Shown one piece after another: positions 1-10,800 of a DNA stretch of 64,000 bases. The notes beneath the pieces were generated by a model. The model had not been told where the DNA came from and did no database searches. It was given only the letters and a program-made list of their open reading frames with translations. The translations under genes were made by a program, and so were the position numbers. This stretch comes from Eucommia ulmoides. Taxonomy: Eukaryota > Streptophyta > Magnoliopsida > Garryales > Eucommiaceae. Location of the stretch: assembly GCA_016647705.1 (NCBI GenBank), contig CM028339.1, positions 24,281,803 to 24,345,802 of the forward strand. Reading direction: 5' to 3'. Positions within the stretch are counted from its first letter, which is position 1; each line of letters begins with the position of its first letter.

Positions 1-562
1 TTGTATGGTGGTGATGATGGGGGCAAATTCCATGGCAGCAGACTGACTTCGACAGTGGTGATGGTGGGGCTTGCGGCTGAGAGAGAGAGAGAGACTGAAA
101 ATGAAGGTAAAGATTAGGGTTTCTCCATTATATACATATTGAGTATATGTGTTTATTCATTAACAGTAAAAAAACTTAATACTAACAATGTTTTAGAAAA
201 TGACTAAATTACGAAATGACTATTTAAAAAGGTTATTAACTAAACAAACTTTTAAATATGGCCTAAACAATAATAATAATAATAAAAAAAAAAAAAAAAA
301 AAACCAAAACAAAAATGAGAATAATAATAGGAAAAATTAAAAAAAATTAAAAAACAAAAAAATGGGAAAAAAATTAAGTGATTCTTTTTTGCTTTAACTT
401 TTAGCCTTTTTATTTTCTATAAACACCATAGACAAATAAAAAATAAAATAAATTACATAAATAATATGACACAAAAGTGAAAATAAAAAATAGAAAACAA
501 GAGAGAGTAAAAAATAAAAAATAAAATTAAAAACTATATTTTGTTGTAAATGTATTTTTGTC
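1..562. other. AT-rich stretch, no gene identified
   Basis: The first 120 bases are less AT-rich, carry a short (GA)n run and, read on the minus strand, a telo-box-like AAACCCTAAT ahead of a possible ATG near position 34. That could be the 5' end of a gene continuing off the left edge, or part of a transposon; too little is present to decide. The rest to 562 is A-rich low-complexity sequence with no coding or structural signal. Confidence 0.4.
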
Positions 563-855
563 CAGGGTGGTCATGGCCTGGGCTGAGTTTTGACTAGGGT
601 AATACAAAAAAATACTAGATCCTAGCCCGGCCTAACCCTATGATCGGACCCTACTTTTATGCCCAAACCCACCCCTACCAAAAAAAATCAAGCCCAAGTC
701 TGGCCTTAGGGCTAGCCCGACCCTATTTTTTTTTAATTTAAAAAATAAATACTAAAACATAAATATAAACACTTAAACATAAAATTAAGTCAAACCAATA
801 TAACCATTCACATTCACATTCACATGAATCAAGCCAAACTAGAGTTGGGTTTGTT

Positions 856-904
<49 letters not shown>

Positions 905-1110
905 AAAAATAAAAAAAAAAATCAATTAATAGTCCCCGGACCGGGCCGGCCTGGCCTTAAAAAATTTTGCTCTTGCCCAAGTCTGACCCTAAATTTGATC
1001 GAGCCTAAAATTCTAAACTCAAGTCTTGCCCATGGGCTTAAAACTAAAACCCAATTCTTAAAAAAAATAGGGCCAGATTAAGCGGACCTCTGAGCTCATG
1101 ACCACCCCTA
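563..1110. mobile_element. hAT-like non-autonomous element, copy 1
   Basis: The segment starts CAGGGTGGTCATGG and ends CATGACCACCCCTA, giving imperfect terminal inverted repeats. It shares those ends and subterminal blocks (GGCCTGGGCTGAG, 'gactagggtaatacaa', 'agcccgaccct') with the better preserved copy at 6245-7203. No ORF of transposase type is present. I see no clean 8-bp target duplication here, so the ends may have decayed. A (TA)n microsatellite sits at about 858-898. Class assignment to hAT rests on the second copy. Confidence 0.6.
858..898. repeat. (TA)n microsatellite
   Basis: Uninterrupted alternating TA of about 40 bp inside the hAT-like copy 1. It is absent at the equivalent place in copy 2, which has only a short TA run near 7036, so it probably expanded after insertion. 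Confidence 0.9.
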
Positions 1111-1984
1111 CAAAACATGATAAAAGATATCTCAACTATTATTAAAATAATAGGAAGTGTTTTTAGTATTTGTGAAAATGACAAGCGGGTTTAACTTTCT
1201 CCTATTACATATGATAACAATAAGGAAAAATAATAATTATAGGAAAGGATAAATTAATAATTATATATTTTTTTAAATATTTATTAAACGATAAGGATAA
1301 ATAAATAATTGACTATTATTATTTTTTCGGTAAGAGGTGTCTTTGAAATTTGATAAAAGACAAAAAACTATCGTGGTTATTGTTAGAAATACAGAGGAAA
1401 GGATGAGAGTGATAATTTTCATAATAACAATTATATTAATTAATATCAAAATTTTGAGCACAATCAAAATACGGTCCAATTCAATTAACTCAAATTAATT
1501 TGTCTTAACTCTAAAAGAAAATATTATCCCGCCATTAATCACCAACCAATCAAAGGGATGTTCAGTTCTAAATATGGTCCAATTCAATTAACTCAAATTA
1601 TTTTGTCTTAAATGTTATACTTAAAAGCAAGATATACCCTCAAATTCAAATATTGCTTATCTCTCTATTTCTATTTACTTGGATGAATGAAAGGTCAGGA
1701 TTTATTCAACCCTAATAATATTAACTCCCCACAATAATATTATGACATTTCCTATTATTAGTTTTTAAAGATAGTGTAATTTTAATAAGATTTTAATGCA
1801 AATTAATTGAATTTTTCATACTTATACTAATTTTATTCATTGTAATTAATTATCCAAATAATTCAATATTTTTCTTCCAATTCAAAATAAATGTCTATAT
1901 TTTTAATAAATATGACATATAAATGGCCAAAATAATTACATTTTTTTCCTCTTTTGTTGTGATTTTTTATTCATGATCACTATT
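1111..1984. repeat. AT-rich sequence with internal duplication and dispersed repeat
   Basis: No gene. A roughly 35-bp block beginning 'ggtccaattcaattaactc' is present twice, at about 1473-1507 and 1574-1610, about 101 bp apart. The sequence around 1511-1570 ('tattatcccgccatt..cacc..aaagggatgttcag') matches the flanks of the hAT-like element at 6245-7203 and represents an uninterrupted paralogue of that site. The part from about 1795 to 1925 resembles 29621-29740, so this is a dispersed host repeat. Confidence 0.6.
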
Positions 1985-4900
1985 AGATTACATTTGGGTA
2001 AGGTATTTGAAATTCTATTATTTACAAATTCCTTATTTGGATAACTATTTTAGCTAAATTATTTAATCGTGTAATTTTACAATGTTTTTGTTTAGATAGA
2101 TGAAATATTTGTAAATGGAATTTCCAAATCCATTGAATTTCATACTTTGTACCAAATGCTCAAAATATACAAAAAATTGCAAAATTCACAAAATAACAAA
2201 GAACCCTAGATCTATATAGTAAAAATCACTACATCTAGATAGAAATTGGAACCCTATAAACTTTGAATAAATTCACAAAATGTATAAATTAACAAAAAAT
2301 CCATATCCACATAACAAAGAACCCTATATTCAGCTAGAAATTGAAACAAAAAAATCTAGATCTATACGAAATTGAAACCCAAAAACCTAGATTTAAAACA
2401 TGAAGAAATTTGAACCCTAACCTAGATGTACACGATGGAAATTTGCAGTAGCGATGGACAATCGAAATTTGCAAAAGAAATTTGAACCCTAATTCGAAGA
2501 AGAAGACAATCGAACGACGACGAACGACCAAACGATCGAGAGCTAGAAATTTGCAGCAGTAAGAATAAGGAAAGAACGATCAAACGACGCAAGAGCTCGA
2601 ACCTACAGCAACGATGGACAATGACGACGGTAACTGATAGAGAAAAGGTGGATGATAGCGACGAATAAACGCAACACATATCGATGTGAGGGCTCTGAAG
2701 AAGAAGATGATGGACGACAGTGACGACAAAGCAAAAGAAGGAAGAAATGGACAATGAAGAAGCAGAATAGGGAGGGTCGTGAAGATGACGATGATCGATT
2801 TCCCAAATCCTTCGATGGATGGATTTGACAAATGATACCTAAATCAAAATTATTTCAAAATCCCTTATTTTGCCTTTTTTTTTAAGATAAAAGGATTTTA
2901 CAAATTCCTTTTTATAAATACCAAAACAAGGTATTTGTCAAAAAGGGATTCTGAAATCCCTTGTGTTGGCCAAGTAGAATACCTAAGAGGGGGTGAATTA
3001 GGTAATTATAAATATATCAAAATAAAAATTGAATAAATCAAATAATTAATTTTATACCTAAATTAATTATTATCCTTATACCATAGCGAAATTAATCAAT
3101 CAACTAGGTGCACACCCAAACAGCAAAAATAAACAAATTAATAATACAGCACACCAAGATATATCCTAATTCACCAAGCTACTCTTGGTTAGTTCAGTCC
3201 TCCGAGTCCCACGGAGATGCGCACCAACTAATTCTCAAGATTCCTTTATAGGTAGGAACCAAACCCACACACCGATTCTTTTACAGGCTTAGAATCAACC
3301 TTTACAATATCTTTTTTATAGGTTAAGGAAGAACCTCTACTTTTTACAGGCTCAAGAATAACCTATCTTTTTACAAGCTAAAGATTAACCTAATTCTTTT
3401 TATCACTACGGCTCAAGAATCAAAACCTCACAAAACACTCCAACTATCATTTTCTCAAGTAAGGATGAAACCTTTACAAATTACTCACACTAATTCTATT
3501 CAGGAATAATTAATACATCAATCTCTTTACAGGAAGAGACTGAAACCCGGCTACTCTTGATTAAATATCTCTAATGATATTTAATCCGTCACAACTCACC
3601 AATACACAAATTGATAAGTAGTAAATCTCACTCGAAGTTTCTACTACCCCAGATAAATAAAAACTCAATTAATATCCCAATAGAAATATGTGAGATACAG
3701 AAATATGATTTTAACAAGAATAAGGGTAGCAAATTGGAGCATGTAATCAGATTCAAGAAATTGTTTGAAAGAATATTTTCTTCAAAATTTAAAAATAATT
3801 TTTAAGATCAATTTCTAAAATAAAATAATAAACAATATGAAAATATCTCACCCGGAATCCACAAAATTAATGATTAGAACAGTATAGCTTCAAATCCGGT
3901 ATCAGCAAGAATAGATCGCAATTGATTCACAAAATCACTCTTAGAAAAGCTCACAATATCGGAGAATACTAATTCTTATAAAAAATCTCTCAAAATTATA
4001 TAGAATTATTAACTCTCTTAGAATAATTGGTCTTACTAATAAAATTCGCAGGTCTATTTAAAGGAACTTGTAATCAGCCTTCTAATGGCTAGTTTACAAG
4101 TGTCATGACAATTAAAAGTTCTTATAGATCCCTTATAACATAAAGACTTTATTTAGATTTAATTTCACTTAATAACAACTTTCAAAATACTCAATTAAAC
4201 CCCTAAAGTATTTTTCAATTAAATTAAATAAGTATAGAATCCATTTTAATTACCAAATTGAGAAAGAATATCTCAAATATAAAGAATATCCCCAAAATCT
4301 CTCTCAAATCCTAACAAAAAATAGCTACTTTTGGATTTAAACTCGGATTAAACAGTATCCAGAAACTACGCGTTCAGTCGATTGCCCAATCGACTGAAAG
4401 ATATTGGAAATAACCCATGCAGTTTATCGGTTGACCACTCGGTCGACTCGCAGATTTAGAGAGTTCAGTTGTTTTCATCGGTCGACCTGTCAGTCGACTG
4501 CCTCCTTCTGAATCTCTACTCTGATCTCGTTTTTAACTCACTTTCTTTTATGATTTCACCCCTTTATCCAGTTTTATCTTTAAATAAGCTCCACTGATAT
4601 TCTTATATTCTATTTTAGTCATTCAAAAATATATTTTTTTTCAATTCATATAGGAGCAAATAATCATACTTAATAAAAACACACAAAAAAGATAAAAATT
4701 CATTTTGTGTCATGTATGTGTTCCTAAATGGGATATTAAGAGTTAATATTTATCTGGATTGTTTTTCCTAATTTTTTCAAACTCTTAATACTTCTTCATC
4801 ATCTTGATATCTTCATTTAGCATCCATTCAATTTGACATCTTCATTACTAGAACTTTAAATCACTGAAACACTTGATCAAACATTAGTTCCACCAAAACA

Positions 4901-4992
4901 TCAATACTTAATTGTTCATCAAAATCTTAGGATCAACACCTTACCTAAATAAAATTCATCTCCTAAATCCCTTACCTAAAACAACCTTAAAT
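1985..4992. mobile_element. TIR-type non-autonomous element (family also at 16.5 kb), carrying a nested insertion
   Basis: The left end reads 'acatttgggtaaggtattt' and the right end, on the complement, 'aaggttgttttaggtaaggg', giving an imperfect inverted repeat around TTAGGTAAGG. The copy at 16500-17562 shares both ends and internal blocks such as 'acctagatct', 'ttgacaaatgaca/tacc' and 'aagataaaaggattttacaaatcc'. The interior from about 2430 to 2800 is purine-rich on + with repeated CGA/GAC triplets; open frames on either strand there are simple-sequence artefacts, not recognisable proteins. Interrupted by a separate element at 2963-4939. Superfamily not determined. Confidence 0.55.
2963..4939. 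mobile_element. Nested unclassified TIR element
   Basis: Starts GTGTTGGCCAAG and ends, on the complement, GTGTTGATCCTAAG, an imperfect inverted repeat. It is bordered by CTT on both sides (2960-2962 and 4940-4942), which would fit a 3-bp target duplication as in CACTA-type elements, although the termini are not CACTA. The left subterminal motif GAGGGGGTGAATTAGGTAA is, from general knowledge, widespread in plant intergenic repeats. Inside are degenerate short repeats of the type 'tttttacaggctcaagaat' (3270-3420) and a cluster of TCGAC/CGATTG dyads at 4375-4500. No transposase frame. The boundary is inferred by comparing with the uninterrupted relative at 17490-17562. Confidence 0.5.
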
Positions 4993-5252
4993 TTCTAATA
5001 ATAATAACTACTAAACAACACAAAACTGAGAGTTATTATATTGTTGAAATGCCAGCCTTAAAAAAATTTGAAAAAATTGTAAATAAATAAATAAAGTTGA
5101 TATTCAAATACACATTAAAAGTTAAAAAATTATATATCTCTTCTTAGAACTTAATACTTAAATTTATGTAACTTTTTTGCTTATTATTTTTAAGTGTAGA
5201 AACAAATCAGAGTGATCGAAAGTGATATTTTTTTTTTCTAAATGTATTAATT

Positions 5253-6058
5253 TGTTGATGTCCTAAAGTGGTTAACACCTCGACTATGGCCCAGTTAGAT
5301 GACATATGAGTTTTTTGCTGAGGTGGAGTTGCTTAGTTGGAGTTGGAGTTAAAAATTTTCCAAGTGAACTGTAACGGTCGTTCTAGAGGACTGACTTACT
5401 GAAGTCTAGAGTTCTTGCTCCTCAAAGAGTTGTATTTGCACAAGGCTGAGCCGGTATTTGTCCTGACGAAGCCCCTCTGGCGTGAGACTAAGAACTCAGA
5501 GAGAAAAGATACAAAAATACGTCAAGTATGTAAATAGCAATTAAGCGTTACCTCGGGCTTGCATAGCCCTTGTATTTATAGGAGTTGGAGTTGATTAGTT
5601 TTATCTAATCGGGCCAAAACACGGCTAATTAGGCAAAACCACATGTTTAGTCGATAATCCGGGGCGTTTAAGAGATAATCATTGAGTTTCGACTTATGGG
5701 CCCATTTGGAAAAGCATGTGGGCCTCTGTCAGGCCTGTGGAGAAGTCCAGGCAAAGGAGATCGGAGATTTGTGAAGTTCTGGAAGGAAAACGAACTGAAA
5801 TGGTGAGTCGGTCGAGATAAATGGCTAAGTGCCTGAAGTTAACCATCCAGAGACACAGCATAGAGTTCTGGGCCACAGCGTCCCTGCGGGGCATATTGCT
5901 TTTTCCACCTGCACAAGATATTCCAGGGAAGAAACCATGATTGGCGTATGTTCCTGCTTGGCACTTTGGATTTCTGAATCTGGCCACGTCATGGGAGGGT
6001 GGACACATGGCCAGGGCCTTAATATACACCTCGGTCATGCCCGAAAATACTCTCATCA
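5253..6058 (-). mobile_element. Solo LTR of a gypsy-type element
   Basis: The segment begins TGTTGATGTC and ends CTCTCATCA on +, i.e. TG..CA ends, and is flanked by a perfect 5-bp direct repeat TAATT (5248-5252 and 6059-6063). It resembles the LTR of the element at 18679-27075: same TGTTGATGTC start, and shared stretches near 'cctctggcgtgaga' and 'tgtatttatagg' and a 'tgggccc..' block. Sense orientation is therefore probably minus, as in that element. No internal region is attached, so unequal LTR recombination has removed the body. Open frames crossing 5694-6095 are incidental. Confidence 0.8.
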
Positions 6059-6244
6059 TAATTTCTTATTTTTAAAAAATATTATTAAATATTAAATTAA
6101 AAGAAATTACACCAAATGTTTTATGTATAATAGTTAAATGTTAAATATCTATTAATATTTTTATTTTTTTAAATCCGTATGTTGTGCAGTCTAAAGCTAA
6201 TTTGTCCTAAATCCCAAAAAAAATATTATCCCGTCATTGAACAC

Positions 6245-7203
6245 TAGGGGTGGTCATGGGCCGGCCCGAGCTCGGGCTGGGTTTAGACTAGGATAATACA
6301 AGAATTTGCTAGGCTCGAGCCTGCCTCGCCTCTATGGTCGCACCTTAATTTCATGCCCAAGCTCGACCCTATAAAAAAAAAAAACCTAAGCCCAAAGCCT
6401 GATCCTATAATTTTGTTTTTAATTTAAAAAATAAATACTCAGAAAAACCCCAGCAACCCCAAAAAAACCCTTATCAACAACAACAAATCTCAGCAAAATT
6501 TTGACAACCAGCAAACCAACCAACACAAATAAGAATCTTCGAATAAATTAGGGGAAAACGAGAACCAATCAAAACCAAACCAAACCTGACGATTACAAAC
6601 GAGGTGAACCAGGTCCAAACTCGATCTGAGCCTCCTCGACGGAAAAATTTCCATGCCGATGCAGCTCCATCGCCTAACCTACAGAACCAACTGAGGATGG
6701 AGCCAAATTGCCACCTAAGGGCCTCAAATCGGACGTTAAGAACGAGAAGGTCCAGATCCGAACACTAAATCTCAGATCTGAGCCTCGACGAAACCTTCAA
6801 CTTGAATCGTGCATCGCTGCAGAACCACCACCGCCTAGCCAAACAAATGTGCATGGGAGAAAGGTGTGGAAAGAAAGCGACGGGAAATGGGAGCGACAAC
6901 GGCGCGGCAGGAGGAGACGGCAGTCAGGGTTTACCTTTGGGGAGCAGACCTTCTCTCTATAACCTTTTTTTTTTTTGTTACTGAAACAGTAGAGAGAGAG
7001 AGAGACTCTCTATAGTTTTTTTATTGTGCGTTTTATATATATATAATTTTTTATTATTCTTAAAATATTTTGGTCTTACCTAAGTTCGGCCCTAAAATCT
7101 AGGCCCAGGCCCTATCAATGAGCTCAAAGCCAGAGTCCAAGCTCTAAAAAAATCAGATTGGACTGTTTGGGCTAGGAGAGCCCCGGACCCATGGCCACCC
7201 CTG
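6245..7203. mobile_element. hAT-like non-autonomous element, copy 2, with 8-bp target duplication
   Basis: Ends are TAGGGGTGGTCATGGGCC and GGACCCATGGCCACCCCTG, inverted repeats typical of hAT elements. The flanks carry a perfect 8-bp duplication TTGAACAC at 6237-6244 and 7204-7211, the length expected for hAT. The interior (about 6540-6960) is more GC-rich and gene-like than its surroundings, with short open frames on + that match no family I recognise; it may be captured host sequence. No transposase, so mobilised in trans if at all. Confidence 0.85.
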
Positions 7204-7403
7204 TTGAACACCAACCTCAAAGGGATGTTCAGTTTGAAATAGGACATTCATAGCGTTAGATTTCAAAAAAAAAAATTAAAAAAAAAATAAAAATATATGA
7301 ACCAAAATATTTAGGACTTCCTTGAATTTAGGGTAAATAAAAATAAAAAAATAAAAGAAAATTGAAAGAGAGAATCAAGACTGGCTCTTTTTGTGACACG
7401 TTA

Positions 7404-7802
7404 AGAAGCAGTGGGGATCACTTACGTGTCCTCATCCCCGCGTCGCGTCCCACTCTTCATGCTCTACGTCAACCCCCAAATCATCACCCCTCTCTCTTTC
7501 CATGCTCCTTTCTTTTGCCTTTTTCTCGGGTTCCTACACCCCCAAAAAATATTATAATGCACACTATGCGTACTGCGCACCATCCACCACTTCGCCTCTG
7601 TCTTCTTCCTCCCCACCCCAGACTGTGAAGTACCTTTCCCATTAACACTCCGCTCCAATATTCGAATCCTATAAAAAAGACCCCCCCCCCCCCCCCCCCC
7701 CCCCTCTCTCTCTCTCTCTAAAAACACTTTCTTTTTACGTTCATCATTTGATCTCAAAACCCTAGATCTTGTTCGAAGCTTCATTTGCGGTTCGAGTTCA
7801 AA
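7404..7802 (+). promoter_or_regulatory. Promoter and 5' UTR region of the aspartic protease gene
   Basis: A TATA box TATAAAAAA lies at 7670-7678, 125 bp before the start codon. Immediately after it is a run of 24 C (7681-7704) followed by (CT)n to about 7719, so the transcription start should fall in or next to this pyrimidine tract. A telo-box AAACCCTA is at 7757-7764 in the presumptive 5' UTR. Further upstream an ACGTGTC core, as in ABA-response elements, is at about 7425-7431. Roles are inferred from position and motif only. Confidence 0.6.
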
Positions 7803-10800
7803 ATGCGTGCTCAATCCCTGGTTTACCTGGCCGTGGCTCTTCTTCTCCTAAAATGTGTTGTGGAATCGACGCTTACGTCGAGACTAATTCACCGGTTCTC
7901 CGACGAGGCGAAGGCGCTGAGTGGTAGGGATGCGAACGGTAAGTGGCCGGAGCGTAGGAGCTTGGAGTACTACCGAATGCTTATGAGCAGTGATGTTCAG
8001 AGGCAGAAGATGAAGCTCGGGGGTCAGTACCAGTTACTATTCCCTTCTCAAGGAAGCAATACCATGTCGCCTGGAAATGACTGGGGATGGTCAGTCCACT
8101 CCACTTACCTTTGTTCTCATGATGTATATATTTCTCCCTTTAGTTTAAAGGTAGAACCCGTAGAATATCTGAGAATGTTTTGCATATACGTGCATATGCG
8201 TCTTTATTCTACTATTTTTTTTTTTTTTAATTTTCAGATGCTGATATATATTTATTTTATTTACTCAGCGAAAAATGCTTACCATTTAACTATTTTCTTT
8301 GTAATTCATCTGTCTGACCTTAGTAGATATTACTGAGAAGCTCTCTGTGTTTGTTTGTTTGCAAGCAAATGAGAAACTTGAAACCTGAGGTATTATGGTT
8401 TGCAAGTTTTGACCCTAGAGGAAAAGTCTGCAGCAGATGTGCCAAATTTGGCGTGCCATTTGCTGGGACATGTAGAGTTTAAGATGGTACTTGAGTTGTG
8501 ACAAAAATGGTGTGCCGTTTCTTTAAATCTATTTTGGATTAAAATTAGAAATAGAAATGGACTTGAATAAATTTTTTAAAGTGACCGTCAAATTTTTATT
8601 TATTTTTTAATTTTAAAATTTTTAATATTAAATTAATTATTTTCTTTAGTTTGAATTTGAATTAGTATTATCAATTTGTATCTATCAAATTAATGATTAG
8701 ATTCTGAATCCACGGCTATCAAACTAAACAAAATAAATCAGGCCAACTTGAATCTAAACTAGCTCAAATTAAATTACAATCTAGTTTAATTTATAAATTA
8801 AAATTAACACCGGCAAAATAAAATTAACAAACTAATCATGAAATATTTCTTCATTTGCTTAGTGCTGGGTTCAGCCGATTTCGGTCAACCATTGATGGAA
8901 AGTTTCTTGTTGAGAAAAAGATATATTTAGTTAATTTCTTGCATTTTAACATACTTTAATCATTTAATGCACATAGATTGTCTATAAACGTGGTGAGGAA
9001 AACATTACTTCTAGTCTTATTATTTGTTTATTTTTAGTGGATTTTCTGTGCTTCAAGGAATATATTTTTGTCTAGTTTTCAAGGAACAGACAATATTTCA
9101 AATCAACAATAAAAAATAGACTGCTTGGTGATTATAATTAAGATTTTTTTTTTAAATGTTATTCTTGGCTGAACAGGTATGCCTTTTTGCTGTCGAAAGC
9201 TTTCATTGTTATGACTACTATGACTCACTTCCTTAAAAGCCGCGAAGCCGGTTTATTGCTTCTTTGTTTTCTTCTAGATTTTCTTATAAATGTGGAGCAA
9301 AAGTTCTATTCTAGATCACTACATTTAATTCATCCTATGTTTTTCTTTATTCAGGTTATATTACACTTGGATTGATATAGGGACACCAAGTGTTTCTTTT
9401 CTAGTTGCGGTGGATGCTGGAAGTGATCTACTTTGGGTTCCATGTGATTGTATACAATGTGCCCCACTATCTGCCAGTTACTATAGTAATCTGGTATGGA
9501 AGCCGTCGGTAGCACTGCTATGTTATTGTTGTTTCTCTTTATTACTCTTGTTTTTCTTTGGTTCTTGGCTTGCCTTTTCTCCTGGGTCATGCCCCTTGCT
9601 TCCTCTGTGGTCAATTCTTTGTATTTTGTGGAACTGCCTAGGCAACAGTTTAGTTCAAAGAGTTGAATATCTTAGTCCTTCAAACTCAGGGAGCTAGTCA
9701 TTGCAAAGTGGTGAACATCTAAAATTGAAAAAAGATGTAGTATCAATTGCTTTAGTAGCGTTAATGATAGTCGTTGGACCCTGTACAATCTTTCTTATCT
9801 AATAAAGGAATGACCCAAGTTTCGTTGAAGTCTATTGTGATGGTCTTTTATGGCCAATTGCTTTTCTGAGAATTGGCACCACGTCATAAGAAGCTCATTA
9901 ACAATTGTTTGGAGGTTTTAACCTTAAACCGTATAGTGTCAAGTGGAGTAACTTCGTTTCTATATGGAATACTTTGGGAAGCCCCACATCTTCGATATGG
10001 GATTCTAACATCCACATTCCACCCTCACGTGCAACCACGCTTACACGTGATGCGATCAAACAATAGAAGAGAAAAACACGTTCAAACAATCGAGAACAAA
10101 CAAATGAGACTTCTCAAACCTAGATTTGATACCAAGCTACGAGGTTCCAACATACCATATGGTGTCAAGTGGAGTGATTCCTTTTCCATGTAGACGACTT
10201 TGGGAAGCCTCACAAATTCGATGTCGGATTCTAACAACGAGGTCCTATATTATCTGACATATGATTAGCGACTACGTCTATTTGTTCAATTATTCTCTGC
10301 TTTGTTATGGCTTTGGCTATTTGATACCCTTTGGCGAGCCATATCATTTGCTAGGATTTAACTGTTTTAGCACTTATTTCCGATGATTGATTGGCAGGTG
10401 CTCCTTGGTATTTGGGGCATCTATAATGCAGGATAGGGATCTCAATGAGTATAATCCTTCTGGCTCAAGCACTAGCAAACACATATCTTGCAGCCATAGG
10501 TTATGTGACCTGGGTTCGAATTGCAAAAGTCCTAAACAGCCATGCCCCTACAATGCCGTCTATGAGACAGAAAACACTTCAAGTTCTGGTATGCTGGTTG
10601 AGGACATAATACATCTTGTGCCAGGCGGTGCTGATACATTCAACAACTCTGTTCAAGCTCGAGTCATTGTCGGGTGTGCTTTGTTGATCTATGCCTTACT
10701 TATATTTCATAATTATCTTCGATTTCTCTATTTTCCTTGAGCAGGAACAATATGAAGAATTATTTTTTTGTGAACTATCCTTGAGTTTAGATGTGGTAAT

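Noticed and set aside
2334-2831. Overlapping Ser/Leu/Phe-rich frames on minus
   Set aside because: They are the complement of a purine-rich triplet island inside a transposon; composition alone keeps them open. The same applies to 17028-17393.
2954-4973. Nine-base match AAATCCCTT at both sides of the nested element, taken first as a Mutator-type target duplication
   Set aside because: The uninterrupted relative at 17500-17562 has similar sequence at both places, so the match belongs to the outer element; the CTT triplet with GTGTTG inverted ends fits better.
7464-7814. Minus-strand frame of 116 codons upstream of ASPL1
   Set aside because: It runs through the C24/(CT)n tract as a poly-glycine/glutamate stretch and overlaps the promoter and start of a well supported gene.
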